In this document: piece by piece, positions 62,435 through 64,000 of the stretch
How positions within the stretch are numbered: the first letter of the stretch is position 1
Layout of the letters: the number at the start of each line of letters is the position of its first letter
Origin: Streptomyces albus subsp. albus
GTDB lineage: Bacteria > Actinomycetota > Actinomycetes > Streptomycetales > Streptomycetaceae
Direction of reading: 5' to 3'
Assembly (NCBI RefSeq): GCF_000719865.1
Contig: NZ_JOID01000012.1
Coordinates: 62,001 to 126,000 of the forward strand
Length of the DNA: 64,000 nucleotides
Notes under the pieces: model-generated
Database searches by the model: none
The model's input: only the letters and a program-made list of their open reading frames with translations
What the model was told of the DNA's origin: nothing
Translations under genes and position numbers: made by a program

Positions 62435-64000
62435 TCACCCCAGGGCGTTCTGCACGGCGCGCGCCACCTCCGCCGCCCGGCTCCCGGGCAACGGGGCGCC
62501 GTCGGCGCCGGTGAGGTAGAAGGCGTCGACCGCGTTGGCGCCGAGCGTGCTGATGTGCGCGCTGCGCAGCCGTACCCCCGCGTCCTCCAGGGCGCGCCCG
62601 ATACGGTGCAGCAGCCCCGGCGCGTCCTGGGCCCGCACCTCCAGAACGGTCGCGTGCCGGGAGGCCGCCGGGGCCACCGTGACCCGGGGCGGCGGGGGCC
62701 GTACTCCGTGGCGGCGGGGATACGCGGCCTCGCGCTCGGCGAGGCGGGCGGCGATGTCGAGCGATCCGTCCAGAGCCCGCAGCAGGTCGGCGCGGAGCCG
62801 GGCCGCGTCCGGCAGCGAGCCGTACTCGGCGGCGACCCGCCAGCTCAGCAGGAGGGCGGGGCCGTCCGCGCCCTCGACGGTCCGCTCCGCCGCCGGCTCC
62901 AGGAGCCGCAGGTCGGCCGAGCGCACGGCGAGCCGGTGCAGGGCCAGCACGCCCGCGGCCGCGGGCAGCAGACCGGCGCGCTCCGGGACGGCGATGCGCA
63001 GCTCCACGCCGACGGGTCCGGGTGCGTCGCCGGAGGCGGCCGGGGCCTCTTCCGGCGAGCCGGGGCTCAGGGTGAGCACCGGACCGCCGGTGCGCAGCGC
63101 CTCCGCGGCGAGCCGCCACTGCCCGGCCGTCGTCCCCTCGCGCGAGCCGCCGTCGTCCCGGTGCCGCGGCGGTTCGCCGGCGAGGACGGCGGTCGCGCGG
63201 CGGACGAGGTCGGTGACGAGGGACGCCCGCCAGGCACTCCAGGCGGCGGGGCCGGTGGCGAGGGCGTCCGCCTCGGTGAGGGCGTGCAGGAGTTCGAGCG
63301 TCTCCGCACTGCCGACCGCGTCCGCGACCGCCTGGACGGTGGCGGGGTCGTCCAGGTCGCGACGGGTCGCCGTGTCGACGAGCAGCAGGTGGTGGCGGAC
63401 GAGCACGGCGACGGTCCCGGTGTCCGCCGCGCCGAAGCCGATTCTGGCGGCCACGTCCCGGGCGATGACCTCACCGGTGACGGAGTGGTCGCCCGGCCAG
63501 CCCTTGCCGATGTCGTGCAGCAGGGCCCCGACCAGCAGCAGGTCGGGGCGGCCGACCCGGCGGCTGAGGGCGCCGGCGCGCACGGCGGTCTCGACGCAGT
63601 GGCGGTCAACGGTCCAGCGGTGCACCGCGTTCCGCTGCGGGCGGCAGCGGACCCGCTCCCAGTCGGGCAGCAACCGGGTGATCAGGCCCTCGGCCTCCAG
63701 GGCCTCCCACACCCCCACGGTGGGCGGGCCGGCACCCAGCAGGGTGACGAACTGCTCACGGGCCTCGGCGGGCCAGGGCACGGGCAGCGGGCCGGCCGCG
63801 GCGGCCAGGCGCCGTACGGAGTGCGGTGAGAGAGGCAGCCCCGCCTGGGCCGCCGCGGCGGCCGCGCGCAGCGGCAGCACCGGGTCCTGCTGGGGACGAG
63901 CGGCGCGGGCGAGCACCACCTCGCCGTCCTGTTCGACGACGCCCTCGGCGAGCGGGGTGCGGCCGGCCGTGTCGCCGGACGCTCCCGGGGCGCGGCCCCG
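62435..64000 (-). CDS. glnD: PII uridylyltransferase/uridylyl-removing enzyme, 5' end outside window
   Basis: The last 521 residues of GlnD, which senses glutamine and modifies the PII nitrogen regulatory protein (adenylylation is the form described for streptomycetes). The HD domain is seen in DLLLVGALLHDIGKGWPGDHSVTGEVIARDVA, and two C-terminal ACT domains (about the last 200 residues; VELRIAVPERAGLLPAAAGVLALHRL and VLEVRAQDAPGLLHRIGRALEDAGV). The N-terminal nucleotidyltransferase domain lies beyond the right edge; frame is open to the last base. It precedes ffh on the same strand. Confidence 0.94.
   Translation of the reverse strand, partial: RGRAPGASGDTAGRTPLAEGVVEQDGEVVLARAARPQQDPVLPLRAAAAAAQAGLPLSPHSVRRLAAAAGPLPVPWPAEAREQFVTLLGAGPPTVGVWEALEAEGLITRLLPDWERVRCRPQRNAVHRWTVDRHCVETAVRAGALSRRVGRPDLLLVGALLHDIGKGWPGDHSVTGEVIARDVAARIGFGAADTGTVAVLVRHHLLLVDTATRRDLDDPATVQAVADAVGSAETLELLHALTEADALATGPAAWSAWRASLVTDLVRRATAVLAGEPPRHRDDGGSREGTTAGQWRLAAEALRTGGPVLTLSPGSPEEAPAASGDAPGPVGVELRIAVPERAGLLPAAAGVLALHRLAVRSADLRLLEPAAERTVEGADGPALLLSWRVAAEYGSLPDAARLRADLLRALDGSLDIAARLAEREAAYPRRHGVRPPPPRVTVAPAASRHATVLEVRAQDAPGLLHRIGRALEDAGVRLRSAHISTLGANAVDAFYLTGADGAPLPGSRAAEVARAVQNALG

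Overview
The window is high-GC actinobacterial DNA, almost certainly Streptomyces. The evidence is strong GC bias at third codon positions, many GTG starts with GGAGG-type ribosome sites, the sporulation sigma factor whiG, four tandem type I signal peptidases, and a core gene order running from glnD and ffh through rplS, rpsB-tsf-pyrH-frr-cdsA and rlmN to gabT that matches the Streptomyces chromosome core as I know it. I see no tRNA, rRNA, CRISPR array, insertion sequence or prophage.

Left part (1-17.8 kb): the accessory part of the window. After a truncated acyl-CoA dehydrogenase comes what I read as a plant cell-wall glycan utilisation locus of xyloglucan or related beta-glucan type. It holds a LacI-family repressor, a GH31 glycosidase with the WxDxxEP motif seen in xyloglucan alpha-xylosidases, a secreted GH12 endoglucanase, a GH42 beta-galactosidase, an ABC sugar importer (lipoprotein plus two permeases, no ATPase) and a 1002-residue GH3 glycosidase. 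Four copies of one palindrome, consensus TCGAAGCGCTTCGA, lie in its two control regions: two flank the lacI-type promoter and one sits at the predicted transcription start of each divergent promoter (importer and GH3). The locus is interrupted at 5-7.5 kb by a WhiJ-like regulatory island: a Scr1-type HTH protein with its DUF397 partner, divergent from a small prim-pol-like protein and an RsbW-like ATPase.

Middle (18-38.9 kb): nitrogen and amine catabolism (aldehyde dehydrogenase with PucR regulator, gabT, a gamma-aminobutyraldehyde-type dehydrogenase, an adenosine deaminase-family enzyme), a membrane-anchored VirD4-like ATPase, a PAP2 phosphatase, a Uma2 protein, a small ABC exporter with a degenerate ATPase, and a thiBPQ thiamine importer headed by a TPP riboswitch.

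Right part (38.9-64 kb): housekeeping. rlmN, cdsA, frr, pyrH, tsf and rpsB are followed by an M23 peptidase, a TetR regulator, whiG, the dprA-yifB-yraN group, DUF2469, NUDIX, four lepB/sip genes, rplS, trmD, rimM, khpA, rpsP, a SprT-like metalloprotein, a methyltransferase, ffh and a 5'-truncated glnD. Most are on the minus strand, with 1-8 nt overlaps typical of translationally coupled operons.

Best leads: the LacI operator set and the glycan locus it appears to control; a frameshifted small membrane protein (29.7 kb); a 95-nt overlap between two signal peptidase genes; a perfect 17-bp palindrome in the WhiJ-like island; and a 10-bp tandem repeat array at 21.5 kb. All functional calls come from reading motifs by eye; no database search was possible.
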